Source of the DNA: Wenyingzhuangia heitensis
Lineage (GTDB): Bacteria > Bacteroidota > Bacteroidia > Flavobacteriales > Flavobacteriaceae
Direction: 5' to 3'
NCBI RefSeq assembly: GCF_011762155.1
Contig: NZ_JAASQL010000001.1
Span: 496,001 to 560,000 of the forward strand
Length of the DNA stretch: 64,000 bases
Positions 8,564 through 16,721 of this stretch are shown one piece after another. Position numbers and translations under genes: made by a program. Position 1 is the first letter of the stretch; each line of letters starts with the position of its first letter. Below the pieces are notes generated by a model, which was given only the letters and a program-made list of their open reading frames with translations, was not told the origin of the DNA and ran no database searches.

Positions 8564-9862
8564 ATGACTTACAACTTTGTAGAAGAATTAAAGTGGAGAG
8601 GAATGATGCACGACATTATGCCTGGGACTGAAGAGCAATTGGCAGAAGAAGTAACTGCAGGATATATTGGTTTTGATCCTACGGCAGATTCTTTACATAT
8701 TGGAAGTTTAATTCCGATTATTGTATTGATGCATTTTCAGAAAGCAGGGCACAAGCCGATTGCTTTAATTGGTGGTGCAACTGGTATGATTGGAGATCCG
8801 TCTGGAAAATCTGCAGAACGTAATATGTTAGATGAGCAATCTTTGGCAGTTAATGTTGCTGGAATTAAAGGTCAGTTAGAGCGTTTTTTAGATTTTAATA
8901 CCAAAGGAGAAAATGCAGCGGAATTGGTGAACAATTACGACTGGATGAAAGATTTTACTTTGTTAGATTTTGTTCGTGATATTGGAAAGCACTTAACAGT
9001 GAACTATATGATGGCTAAAGATTCTGTAAAAAAACGTTTTACAGGAGAAGATGGTGCTGATGGAATGAGTTTTACAGAGTTTACTTACCAATTGTTTCAA
9101 GGATATGATTTTGTGCACTTGTACAAAACTATGAATTGTAAATTACAAATGGGAGGTTCTGACCAATGGGGTAATATTACTACAGGAACAGAATTGGTAA
9201 GACGTACAGCGCAAGGAAAAGCGTATGCTATGACTTGCCCGTTAATTACGAAGGCTGATGGAACCAAATTTGGGAAATCTGAAGGAGGAAATATTTGGTT
9301 GGATAAAAACAGAACATCGGCATATAAATTTTACCAATATTGGTTAAATTCATCGGATGAAGATTCTGAAAACTTTATTAAGAAGTTCACCTTCTTATCT
9401 AAAGAAGAAATAGAAGCGTTAATTAAGGAACATAACGAAGCTCCACATTTACGTTTGTTGCAAAAGAAATTGGCTGAGGAAGTGACGGTAATGGTGCATT
9501 CTCAAGAAGATTTAGATAAGGCTTTAAAAGCATCGTCTATTTTATTTGGAAAATCTACTTCAGAAGATTTAAAATCTTTAGATGAGCAGACCTTCTTAGA
9601 TGTATTTGAAGGAGTGCCACAAGCAGAAGTTACCAAAGCTGATTTGGATGAAGGTTTGGATATGATTGGTGCTTTGGCAGCAAAAACTAATTTCTTAAAC
9701 TCTAATTCTGATGCCAGACGTGCGTTGAAAGAAAATGCAATATCTGTAAATAAAGAAAAAGTAAAAGAAGATTACAAAATTACCGAAGCAGATTTAATTG
9801 CGGGTGCTTATGTATTGTTACAAAGAGGAAAGAAAAATTATTACCTGCTACAAGTAGTTTAA
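8564..9862 (+). CDS. tyrS: Tyrosine--tRNA ligase
   Basis: A 432-residue class I synthetase that charges tRNA-Tyr. The HIGH motif appears as 'DSLHIGSL', the KMSKS loop as 'KFGKSEGG', and the tyrosine pocket as '[20 protein letters not shown]'. The C-terminal S4-like RNA-binding domain begins around residue 360 ('[16 protein letters not shown]'). I use ATG 8564 (protein [13 protein letters not shown]). The frame is open 11 codons further upstream, but that stretch is overlapped by the promoter -7 box, and the shorter start matches the family. It is followed by a bidirectional terminator shared with the convergent YHS gene. Confidence 0.97.
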   Translation: MTYNFVEELKWRGMMHDIMPGTEEQLAEEVTAGYIGFDPTADSLHIGSLIPIIVLMHFQKAGHKPIALIGGATGMIGDPSGKSAERNMLDEQSLAVNVAGIKGQLERFLDFNTKGENAAELVNNYDWMKDFTLLDFVRDIGKHLTVNYMMAKDSVKKRFTGEDGADGMSFTEFTYQLFQGYDFVHLYKTMNCKLQMGGSDQWGNITTGTELVRRTAQGKAYAMTCPLITKADGTKFGKSEGGNIWLDKNRTSAYKFYQYWLNSSDEDSENFIKKFTFLSKEEIEALIKEHNEAPHLRLLQKKLAEEVTVMVHSQEDLDKALKASSILFGKSTSEDLKSLDEQTFLDVFEGVPQAEVTKADLDEGLDMIGALAAKTNFLNSNSDARRALKENAISVNKEKVKEDYKITEADLIAGAYVLLQRGKKNYYLLQVV

Positions 9863-9880
9863 TATTTTTTTTAAGGTATA

Positions 9881-9914
9881 AAAAAAGCCTTTTGCATTTG
9901 CAAAAGGCTTTTTT
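9881..9914. terminator. Bidirectional terminator between tyrS and the YHS gene
   Basis: Perfect inverted repeat with 16-base arms (9881-9896 / 9899-9914) and a GC-containing centre. A-run on the left and T-run on the right, suitable for stopping both convergent transcripts. Confidence 0.9.
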
Positions 9915-9931
9915 GTGTTAATATATTAAGC

Positions 9932-10375
9932 TTATTCTTGATAAGACGACCAGTTTTTATCAGCTTGTTTTCTTAGTTTTTCAGGATTTTCTTCTGTCCA
10001 TTTACTTAAAGTATTTGTTCCCCAAGAATTGTAGAACAAGTATAATTTTCCGTCTCTAATTTCAAAAGTCTTTGGATTGATGTCGTATTTAGTGTTGCTT
10101 TCTCCCAAGGCATAAGCGCACCAACCTCCGTATTGAGGAATATATTTTTTAGGATTCTTTTTAAAAGTTTCTAAATGCTGTTTGCTTACAAACTTAAATT
10201 TTGCACCATCGTGAGTGGTGGTGAATTCTTTTTCTCCCTCTTCAGCGTTGTTATCAAAATAAGAAACCACATCGTACCCTTCGGCAACATATCCTTTTTT
10301 AAGATTGTAATCTTTTTTTTGACCGTAAAAAACGGTAGTGATCAATAAGGTAAATAAAAAGGCTATCTGTTTCAT
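9932..10375 (-). CDS. Secreted YHS-domain protein
   Basis: A 147-residue protein with a signal peptide (residues 1-18, cut after VFYGQ). The rest is a YHS-type domain as found in many periplasmic proteins: 'GYVAEGYDVVSYFDNNAEEGEKEF', 'KFKFVSKQHLETFKKNPKKYIPQYGGWCAYALG'. The domain is thought to bind metal or be linked to metal handling. One cysteine (GGWCAYA) is conserved in this subgroup. No neighbour indicates a pathway, and I can see no promoter match upstream. The function is unknown beyond the domain. Confidence 0.85.
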   Translation of the reverse strand: MKQIAFLFTLLITTVFYGQKKDYNLKKGYVAEGYDVVSYFDNNAEEGEKEFTTTHDGAKFKFVSKQHLETFKKNPKKYIPQYGGWCAYALGESNTKYDINPKTFEIRDGKLYLFYNSWGTNTLSKWTEENPEKLRKQADKNWSSYQE

Positions 10376-10445
10376 AAATAGTGAGTTTTTGTTATGAAAG
10401 TGTAGTCGAATAGAAGTTTAAGAGATTACAAATGAGTTGGCTAAC

Positions 10446-11420
10446 TTACTGTATCAACAAATTACAACCTCTAATGTCTGAGTTGTCAAATCTTCCTAAA
10501 ACATCAAAAGTACCATCGTTATAAACTTTACCTAAATCTTGTGTTGCTATAAAAGAACAAGAGTTGTAGTTTGCCAAATCAATCACATTAATTCCTCCAC
10601 TTTTTTCATTGGGTAATAAAGATAAGGCATCTTCGGTATCACGAATTAAAATTTTCATCCAAGGCGGACAGTTAAATTTTTGCGACTCATCAAAATAAGC
10701 CTGACTTAGCAATTCTGTCATTCCGTATTCTGAGTGAATTTTTTGCACTCCAAAACCTTTTTTAAGTTCTTCATGCAATTCTTCACGAATCATTTCTTTA
10801 CGCTTTCCCTTCATTCCACCCGTTTCCATAACAACAGTGTGTTGTAACTCGCACGGATATTTCTCTATAAAATCTAATAAGGCAAAAGAAACACCAATTA
10901 GTAAGGTTTTTTTTTGTTGTTTTTCCTGCTCTTGTAGTTTGTCAAATAACTCTTTGTGGTTGTGTAAATAAAATCCGCTATTTGGGTTTTCAGATTTGTT
11001 GATAATATCTTCTACCATATAGATTAAAGAAGATCCTTTGCGTTCTAAATAAGAAGGTAATAATGCCAAAATGGTATATTCTGTAATATCTCCGTAAAAC
11101 TGTTCAAAAGCGTTTAAATAGCTTTTTTCGTACAAAGAAATATTGGTTACAAAATGTTTGCTCTGACTGGTCCCTGTAGTTCCACTGCTTAAAAAAGTTT
11201 CTTGTATAGACTCACTACCACTAATAATTTGATGACTTTTAAAAAACTGAATAGGTAAAAAAGGAATCTCTTTAGGAGAAGTTATTTTTTTAGGATTGAT
11301 ATTTAAATACCCTATAAAATCTCTATAAACCTTACAATTCTTTGCCTGATGTTGAAAAACAGCAAGTGTTTGCTCATCAAAGCTTTGAGGTGTTGTTGCT
11401 AAAAAATCAAACTCTTCCAT
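10446..11420 (-). CDS. LuxE-like acyl-protein synthetase family protein
   Basis: A 324-residue adenylating-type protein of the LuxE (acyl-protein synthetase) family. The nucleotide-binding loop is 'FLSSGTTGTSQSKHFV' (about 67-82). Other ANL-superfamily-like blocks are 'IHSEYGMTELLSQAYF' and 'DVLGRFDNSDIRGCNLLIQ' at the C-terminus. LuxE activates fatty acids in bioluminescent bacteria. In Bacteroidota this stand-alone version is common with no lux genes and probably activates another carboxylate. No lux neighbours are present here, so the substrate is unknown. Confidence 0.82.
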   Translation of the reverse strand: MEEFDFLATTPQSFDEQTLAVFQHQAKNCKVYRDFIGYLNINPKKITSPKEIPFLPIQFFKSHQIISGSESIQETFLSSGTTGTSQSKHFVTNISLYEKSYLNAFEQFYGDITEYTILALLPSYLERKGSSLIYMVEDIINKSENPNSGFYLHNHKELFDKLQEQEKQQKKTLLIGVSFALLDFIEKYPCELQHTVVMETGGMKGKRKEMIREELHEELKKGFGVQKIHSEYGMTELLSQAYFDESQKFNCPPWMKILIRDTEDALSLLPNEKSGGINVIDLANYNSCSFIATQDLGKVYNDGTFDVLGRFDNSDIRGCNLLIQ

Positions 11421-11436
11421 AGTATCAATTCTGCCA

Positions 11437-11444
11437 CAAAAATA
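11437..11444 (-). promoter_or_regulatory. Candidate promoter of the LuxE-like gene (-7 box)
   Basis: The minus strand reads TATTTTTG, 16 bases before the ATG. A TTG occurs 25 bases further upstream (11470-11472), rather far for a -33 box. Confidence 0.4.
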
Positions 11445-11501
11445 ACTAAATTAGTGGTGTAACCTAAGTCAATTTGTCTCGACCTACTAAAAAACACAAC
11501 T

Positions 11502-12383
11502 ATGAAACATATTGTTTATTTATTCTTATTAATTGCAACTAATGTAGTTGCTCAAAAAACGGTAAAAACAAAAGTAAATCAACAGTTTAAAAATTATTGG
11601 TACAGTGGAAAGGCAGAAATAACTAGTTACATTTTAGAGCAAGAACGATATGGGGAAATTAGAAAAGGAGATGCGGTAACTATTTTTGTAACAGAACCTT
11701 TTTCTAAAAAACACAACACAAAAGCAGATCATCAAAATTCTAAAAACACAAGTGTATTAAAGCTAAACGCTACCAGAAAATTTAATACAGGAATTTACCC
11801 GTACTCTGTAATGACGAGTAGTTTTTTACCTGTTGATGAGCCTACGGCCTCGTTAAAAATTAGTTCATCAACGCAAGAATGGTGTGGGCATGAGTATATA
11901 GAGTTAAAAAATAATGATGAAGAGTTTGAAATAAACAATTCCTCTTATTTTCAAGGAGCTTCTTTTAAAAATAAAAAATTAACAAAAAATATTCTTTTAG
12001 AAGATGATATTTGGTCTAAAATAAGACTAACTCCCAATGCATTACCAAAAGGGGAATTTAAAATAATTCCAGGTTTTGTGTATTTAAGATTTTCTCACAA
12101 TGAGGTAAAAGATTATCAGGCAGAAGCAAAAATTAGCAAAGGAGAAACAACTACAATATATAAATTAACGTATCCTACTTTAAACAGAGTTTTAAAAATA
12201 ACTTTTGAAAACGCTTTTCCTTATAAAATAGTAGAATGGACAGATACTTATAAAAGTGGTTGGGGAGCTAAAGAAAAAATATTAACCACTAAAGCTACGT
12301 TAAAAAAGAGCATGAATGTCGCTTACTGGCAAAAAAACAGCAATGCTGATGTATATTTAAGAAAAGAATTGGGATTGGAATAA
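11502..12383 (+). CDS. Conserved secreted protein of unknown function
   Basis: A 293-residue protein with a signal peptide (MKHIVYLFLLIATNVVAQ). The mature part has a region like 'YWYSGKAEITSYILEQERYGEIRKGDAVTIFVTEPF', which I recall from Bacteroidota proteins often mislabelled as septum-formation inhibitor Maf. No Maf motif is present. It contains 'STQEWCGHEYIELKN' and many beta-strand-like segments, suggesting a periplasmic beta-rich fold. It diverges from the LuxE-like gene. No function can be assigned. Confidence 0.75.
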   Translation: MKHIVYLFLLIATNVVAQKTVKTKVNQQFKNYWYSGKAEITSYILEQERYGEIRKGDAVTIFVTEPFSKKHNTKADHQNSKNTSVLKLNATRKFNTGIYPYSVMTSSFLPVDEPTASLKISSSTQEWCGHEYIELKNNDEEFEINNSSYFQGASFKNKKLTKNILLEDDIWSKIRLTPNALPKGEFKIIPGFVYLRFSHNEVKDYQAEAKISKGETTTIYKLTYPTLNRVLKITFENAFPYKIVEWTDTYKSGWGAKEKILTTKATLKKSMNVAYWQKNSNADVYLRKELGLE

Positions 12384-12420
12384 TTTAGACAATCAGTGTA
12401 AATATGATTATGTATTGAAT

Positions 12421-12467
12421 CCGCTCAATGACCTAAATTTTAAAGGCATTCGAGCAGAGTCGTGAAC
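12421..12467. repeat. Imperfect inverted repeat between convergent genes
   Basis: CCGCTCAATGACC (12421-12433) is nearly the reverse complement of GGCATTCGAGCAGAG (from 12445), separated by 11 AT-only bases. It is GC-rich relative to its surroundings and resembles decayed copies of the short palindromic 'TCGACT...GCTC' elements I recall from Flavobacteriaceae. It may serve as terminator for the secreted hypothetical gene. Confidence 0.4.
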
Positions 12468-12498
12468 AAGCAATTCAAGAGGATGATAGATTCTTTTT

Positions 12499-13137
12499 CT
12501 ATTTCCTCCCAAAATCAGCTGGAATTTCTCCCCAGACTTTGGTCTCCCATTTTAAAATAGGATTTTTAAATGTATTTTCTTGCAACCATTTTTCACCACG
12601 TTTGATCAAGTCAAACAGAAGTTTGTTTTCTGCAGAGGGCATTATTTTAGTTCTACATTGTTTGGCTTTAACCCAAGCAATGGCAGTTCTAGAATCTGAA
12701 TAAATAGGCAATGTAGGTTGATTTATTTTTTGCAAATAAGCCAACCCATGCACCAAGGCTAAAAATTCGCCAATATTATTAGTCCCCTCTTTAAAAGGGC
12801 CCTGAATAAACAGTTGTTGTTTGGTTTTGGTATTTACACCTCTATATTCCATTAAGCCAGGGTTACCACTACAAGCAGCATCTACACTAATAGAAATTAA
12901 ATTAGGTTGTCCTATTTTAGCTAATAACTCTTTGTCTATTACAGGTTTTTTGGTGTCTTTACCTTTGTATTCTTCATAAGTTTTGGTAAAAGCAATAGTG
13001 GCCTCTTCTTTAGAGGTAAAAGACTTATATTGTGCACCTTGGTAACCATCAATTTGTTTTTTACAGTCATTCCAACTGTTAAAAACACCTTTGGTTTTAC
13101 CGTTCCACACTACATAGTATTTTTTACTTTTAGCCAT
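12499..13137 (-). CDS. rnhA: Ribonuclease H with N-terminal hybrid-binding (viroplasmin) domain
   Basis: A 212-residue protein. Residues about 4-50 are the hybrid-binding domain ('KKYYVVWNGKTKGVFNSWNDCKKQIDG', 'AQYKSFTSKEEA'). The C-terminal RNase H fold carries acidic active-site residues in 'SVDAACSGNPG', 'NIGEFLALVHGL' and 'YSDSRTAIAWV'. It cuts RNA in RNA-DNA hybrids, removing R-loops and primers. It begins 7 bases after the purN stop, so the two form an operon. Confidence 0.92.
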   Translation of the reverse strand: MAKSKKYYVVWNGKTKGVFNSWNDCKKQIDGYQGAQYKSFTSKEEATIAFTKTYEEYKGKDTKKPVIDKELLAKIGQPNLISISVDAACSGNPGLMEYRGVNTKTKQQLFIQGPFKEGTNNIGEFLALVHGLAYLQKINQPTLPIYSDSRTAIAWVKAKQCRTKIMPSAENKLLFDLIKRGEKWLQENTFKNPILKWETKVWGEIPADFGRK

Positions 13138-13144
13138 AAATAAC

Positions 13145-13708
13145 TTATTTATTAATTACTCCATCAATTACTTTAGGAAAATGTTCTTGTTCTAGTAAAT
13201 GAATTTTAGCAGCAATGTCTTCTGCGGTATCTTCTGATGTTAAAGCAGTGGATGCCTGAAAAATAATAGCTCCTTCGTCATAATTTTCATTTACGTAATG
13301 AATGGTGATCCCGGTCTCTTTTTCATTATTCTCTTTTACAGCACGGTGTACGTGCATTCCGTACATTCCTTTTCCTCCATAATTGGGTAATAATGCGGGG
13401 TGTATGTTTATAATCTTATCAGGAAAAGCTTTGATAATGTTTTCAGGAACTTTTAATAAAAAACCTGCTAGAATAATAAAATCAGCTTCAACTTTTAATA
13501 AGTTTAAGAGGTCAACTTGCTCTTTCATCTCTTTATTAGAGAAAACTTTGCTCTTAATTCCGAGTTTTTTTGCTCTTTCTAGCACAAAAGCATCCTTTTT
13601 GTTGCTCAAAATGTAGGTGATTTTAACATTTTTATGGGTAGAAAAATACTGTGCAATGTTCTCTGCATTTGATCCAGATCCGGAAGCTAGAATGGCAATT
13701 TTAATCAT
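13145..13708 (-). CDS. purN: Phosphoribosylglycinamide formyltransferase
   Basis: A 187-residue PurN, which transfers the formyl group of 10-formyl-THF to GAR in purine synthesis. It shows the phosphate-binding start 'ILASGSGSNAENI', the catalytic Asn and His in 'IINIHPALLPNYGGKG', and the catalytic Asp in 'GITIHYVNENYDEGAII'. Length is standard. It diverges from acpP across a 180-base gap, an arrangement I recall in other Flavobacteriia. rnhA follows at 7 bases. Confidence 0.96.
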   Translation of the reverse strand: MIKIAILASGSGSNAENIAQYFSTHKNVKITYILSNKKDAFVLERAKKLGIKSKVFSNKEMKEQVDLLNLLKVEADFIILAGFLLKVPENIIKAFPDKIINIHPALLPNYGGKGMYGMHVHRAVKENNEKETGITIHYVNENYDEGAIIFQASTALTSEDTAEDIAAKIHLLEQEHFPKVIDGVINK

Positions 13709-13823
13709 GTTTTATTGACTTTAGAGAGGTTTTTAAATATCTTGATGTGTGTTAAGTGTGCAAAATCTTAGTACAAAGATGTGATAATTTTTTATATCTT
13801 AGTGAATATATTTTCCACAAACA

Positions 13824-13855
13824 TTGTTCGCAGAAACAAAAGTTTTTTATTTTTG
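13824..13855 (+). promoter_or_regulatory. acpP-fabF-rnc promoter
   Basis: TTG (13824-13826), 21 bases, TATTTTTG (13848-13855). Transcription would start near 13861, giving a leader of about 28 bases before the acpP ATG. Confidence 0.7.
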
Positions 13856-13888
13856 TCCCGGTTTTAAACTTAATTAAATAATAATATT

Positions 13889-14122
13889 ATGTCAGACATT
13901 GCATCAAGAGTAAAAGCAATTATCGTTGATAAATTAGGAGTTGACGAAAACGAAGTAACTGCTGAGGCAAGCTTCACAAACGATTTAGGAGCAGATTCTT
14001 TAGATACTGTTGAATTAATTATGGAATTCGAAAAAGAATTTGATATTCAAATTCCAGACGATCAAGCTGAGAACATTGGTACAGTAGGTCAAGCAGTAAG
14101 CTTTATTGAAGCAGCAAAGTAA
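13889..14122 (+). CDS. acpP: Acyl carrier protein
   Basis: A 77-residue acidic four-helix ACP with the phosphopantetheine attachment Ser in '[18 protein letters not shown]' (Ser at about 37). It carries growing acyl chains in fatty acid synthesis. fabF follows at 18 bases. With rnc these form the classic acpP-fabF-rnc operon. Length and motif are standard. Confidence 0.98.
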   Translation: MSDIASRVKAIIVDKLGVDENEVTAEASFTNDLGADSLDTVELIMEFEKEFDIQIPDDQAENIGTVGQAVSFIEAAK

Positions 14123-14140
14123 TTAGAAAATTATCTATTT

Positions 14141-15394
14141 ATGAAATTGAAACGAGTTGTAGTAACTGGACTTGGTGCATTGACACCAATCGGTAACAAT
14201 ATAGAAGAGTATTGGGATGGTTTAGTGAATGGGAAAAGCGGTGCTGCTCCTATAACACACTTTGATGCTGCCAAGTTCAAAACTCGTTTTGCATGCGAGG
14301 TGAAGAATTTTGATGTGAATGACTTTATTCACAGAAAAGAAGCTCGTAAAATGGATAAGTTTACGCAGTACGCGATGGTGGTTGCTGATGAAGCAATTGT
14401 AAACTCTAAGCTAGATGTAGAAAATGTAGATCCCGACAGAGTAGGTGTTATTTGGGGATGTGGAATTGGAGGAATTGATACTTTTGAACAACAAGTTGTT
14501 GAGTATGCAAATGGTGATGGAACACCAAAATTCAACCCGTTCTTTATTCCAAAAATGATTGCTGATATTGCACCAGGACACATATCTATAAAATATGGTT
14601 TTAGAGGGCCAAACTTTACAACAGTATCTGCATGTGCATCTTCTGCAAATGCAATTATAGATGCGTTAAACTATATTCGTTTAGGGCATGCTGATGTAAT
14701 TGTTACTGGAGGTTCAGAAGCCTCTGTAACAGGAGCTGCTATGGGAGGATTTAATGCCTTGCATGCGTTGTCTCAAAGAAATGATGATCCTGCTACGGCA
14801 TCTCGTCCATTTGACAAAGACCGTGACGGTTTTGTAATGGGTGAAGGTGGTGGAGCTCTTATTTTAGAAGAATATGAGCACGCTGTTGCCAGAGGAGCAA
14901 AAATATATTGTGAAGTTGCAGGAGGTGGTTTATCTGCTGATGCACATCACTTAACAGCACCACATCCAGAAGGATTGGGAGCAACCAAAGTAATGCAAAA
15001 CTGTTTACAGAATGCTGGATTAACTCCAGAAGACGTAGATGCGATTAATATGCATGGGACATCAACACCTTTAGGAGATGTTGCTGAATTAAAAGCGGTT
15101 CAAAAAGTATTTGGAGAGCACGCTTATAACTTAAACATCAACTCAACAAAATCTATGACTGGTCACTTGTTAGGTGCTGCTGGAGCTATTGAAGCAATCG
15201 CTTCTGTATTGGCTATGGAGTACGGAGTGGTACCACCTACGATTAATCATGCTGTGTTAGATGAAAACATTGATCCAAAATTAAACTTAACAATTAACAA
15301 GGCTCAAAAGAGAGACGTTAAAGTTGCAATGAGTAATACTTTTGGATTTGGAGGGCACAATGCTTGTGTGTTGTTTAAAAAATTAGAAGCTTAA
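14141..15394 (+). CDS. fabF: 3-oxoacyl-[ACP] synthase II
   Basis: A 417-residue KAS II, which elongates acyl-ACP with malonyl-ACP. The Cys-His-His triad is visible: Cys in 'VSACASSANAI' (about 164), His in 'NMHGTSTPLGD' (about 304) and His in 'KSMTGHLLGAAG' (about 341). The N-terminus 'KRVVVTGLGALTPIGNN' and the C-terminal 'SNTFGFGGHNACVLF' are canonical. It is cotranscribed with acpP; rnc starts 5 bases after the stop. Confidence 0.98.
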   Translation: MKLKRVVVTGLGALTPIGNNIEEYWDGLVNGKSGAAPITHFDAAKFKTRFACEVKNFDVNDFIHRKEARKMDKFTQYAMVVADEAIVNSKLDVENVDPDRVGVIWGCGIGGIDTFEQQVVEYANGDGTPKFNPFFIPKMIADIAPGHISIKYGFRGPNFTTVSACASSANAIIDALNYIRLGHADVIVTGGSEASVTGAAMGGFNALHALSQRNDDPATASRPFDKDRDGFVMGEGGGALILEEYEHAVARGAKIYCEVAGGGLSADAHHLTAPHPEGLGATKVMQNCLQNAGLTPEDVDAINMHGTSTPLGDVAELKAVQKVFGEHAYNLNINSTKSMTGHLLGAAGAIEAIASVLAMEYGVVPPTINHAVLDENIDPKLNLTINKAQKRDVKVAMSNTFGFGGHNACVLFKKLEA

Positions 15395-15399
15395 GACTT

Positions 15400-16140
15400 T
15401 TGAAGTTCTTTAAAAATATCAAAAAATCTCGTTCCACATCGGACGAGATTTTTTATACACAAATAAAAAAAATTATAGGGTTTGTTCCTAAAAATTTAGA
15501 CCACTATAAAAGAGCTTTTACTCATACATCTTTACAGCTTAAAGATAAAGACGGGCATCCTGTTAATTTTGAAAGACTAGAATATTTAGGAGACTCTATG
15601 TTAGGTTCTATTATTGCCGCTTATTTGTTTAGTGAAGTACCTGAGGCTAACGAAGGATATTTAACACAAATGAGATCTAAAATAGTAAGCAGAGAACATT
15701 TAAATGAGTTGGGTAAAGATTTAGAATTGTTAGATTATTTAGATACTAGAATTTCAAAGTCTAAAATAGGAAACAATATTCATGGAAATTTATTTGAGGC
15801 TTTAATAGGAGCAATTTATTTAGATAGAGGCTATAATTATTGTGAAAAATTTATTACTAAAAAAGTAATAAATGCTTATGTAGATATACAAAAGCTTGAA
15901 GGAAAAATAACAAGTTATAAAGGAGTATTGATTGAATGGTCTCAAAAAATTAAACGAGATTTAAATTTTGAGATTTACGAAGATTCAGGAAATCAAAATG
16001 TAAAACATTTTAGTGTAAAACTATTTGTAGACAACAAAGTGGTGTCTAAAGGAAGAGCCACATCTAAAAAAAGAGCAGAAGAAATGGCTGCCAAAAGAGC
16101 TTACTTTGTGTTTCAATCTGAAATAGAAAAATTACTATAA
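15400..16140 (+). CDS. rnc: Ribonuclease III
   Basis: A 246-residue double-stranded-RNA endonuclease for rRNA and mRNA processing. The signature 'FERLEYLGDSMLGSII' and the second metal-binding stretch 'GNLFEALIGAIYLDRG' are intact. The C-terminal double-stranded RNA-binding domain ends in 'KGRATSKKRAEEMAAKRAYFVF'. A 17-residue N-terminal extension is rich in Lys and Ser. It is the third gene of the acpP operon. Confidence 0.96.
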   Translation: MKFFKNIKKSRSTSDEIFYTQIKKIIGFVPKNLDHYKRAFTHTSLQLKDKDGHPVNFERLEYLGDSMLGSIIAAYLFSEVPEANEGYLTQMRSKIVSREHLNELGKDLELLDYLDTRISKSKIGNNIHGNLFEALIGAIYLDRGYNYCEKFITKKVINAYVDIQKLEGKITSYKGVLIEWSQKIKRDLNFEIYEDSGNQNVKHFSVKLFVDNKVVSKGRATSKKRAEEMAAKRAYFVFQSEIEKLL

Positions 16141-16143
16141 CGT

Positions 16144-16174
16144 TTGCGTTTTATTATTGTATAATTTAATTTTG
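16144..16174 (+). promoter_or_regulatory. Promoter of the IPExxxVDY gene and pyk
   Basis: TTG (16144-16146), 20 bases, TAATTTTG (16167-16174): both boxes match the Bacteroidota consensus. It starts just after the rnc stop. Confidence 0.68.
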
Positions 16175-16210
16175 ATTGAATACTATTAACTAATTTCGTT
16201 CTTGTATTTT

Positions 16211-16226
16211 TACGTATAAATACGTA
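16211..16226. repeat. 16-bp palindrome in the leader of the IPExxxVDY gene
   Basis: Arms TACGTAT and ATACGTA around AA, ending 6 bases before the ATG. It would form a small hairpin over the translation start region, or serve as an operator. Confidence 0.45.
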
Positions 16227-16232
16227 GTTTTT

Positions 16233-16718
16233 ATGGCGGCTAATTTTTTAACATTCTGTGATTTTGATGAGCAAGATTACCAGTTAATCGCTGTTCATAC
16301 CGTATTACAAGATTATAAACTAGCTTATTTGTTAAATAATGATTTAGGTTTTCATTTTAAGAGAACCGTTCCTGATTTGGATTATGTGATAGAGGGCAAG
16401 AAAGCTTTTTTTTCATCTTTTGAATATCAGGATAGTAAAAATTTAATAGACTGGTATTTAATCAAAAATAAGTTCAAAGTAAAAGCTCCAAAAGGCAATT
16501 CATTAGGATTGTTTCATACAGAAGAATCTTTTGCAAGTTCTTATGTATATTTACAGCCAGAAGTAAAAGAGGCTGATTTTGTGATAAAAGTACAAGGAGA
16601 TATTTTAAGCACTAAGCTAAAACATCTTTTACAACAAATAAATAAATTAAATGGGGTGGTTACTGCGTATTCAGTAGACACTCATAAGTTAAACCATAAA
16701 GAATACTTAATTTTTTAA
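16233..16718 (+). CDS. IPExxxVDY-family protein (unknown function)
   Basis: A 161-residue soluble protein without signal peptide. It fits the Bacteroidota IPExxxVDY family: an N-terminal stretch like 'QDYKLAYLLNNDLGF', then 'VPDLDYVIEGKKAFFSSFEYQD', then the family motif region, here 'YVYLQPEVKEADFVIKV'. The defining motif is degenerate: IPE has become QPE and VDY has become ADF. Its position between rnc and pyk is the usual one for the family, which supports the assignment. It ends 3 bases before pyk, so both are on one transcript. Function unknown. Confidence 0.82.
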   Translation: MAANFLTFCDFDEQDYQLIAVHTVLQDYKLAYLLNNDLGFHFKRTVPDLDYVIEGKKAFFSSFEYQDSKNLIDWYLIKNKFKVKAPKGNSLGLFHTEESFASSYVYLQPEVKEADFVIKVQGDILSTKLKHLLQQINKLNGVVTAYSVDTHKLNHKEYLIF

Positions 16719-16721
16719 AAT

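Noticed and set aside
10446-11420. Bioluminescence (lux) operon
   Set aside because: A LuxE-like gene is present, but no luxA, luxB, luxC or luxD is nearby.
13774-13781. purN promoter box reading CATCTTTG on the minus strand
   Set aside because: It has a mismatch in a key position and no TTG at the proper distance.
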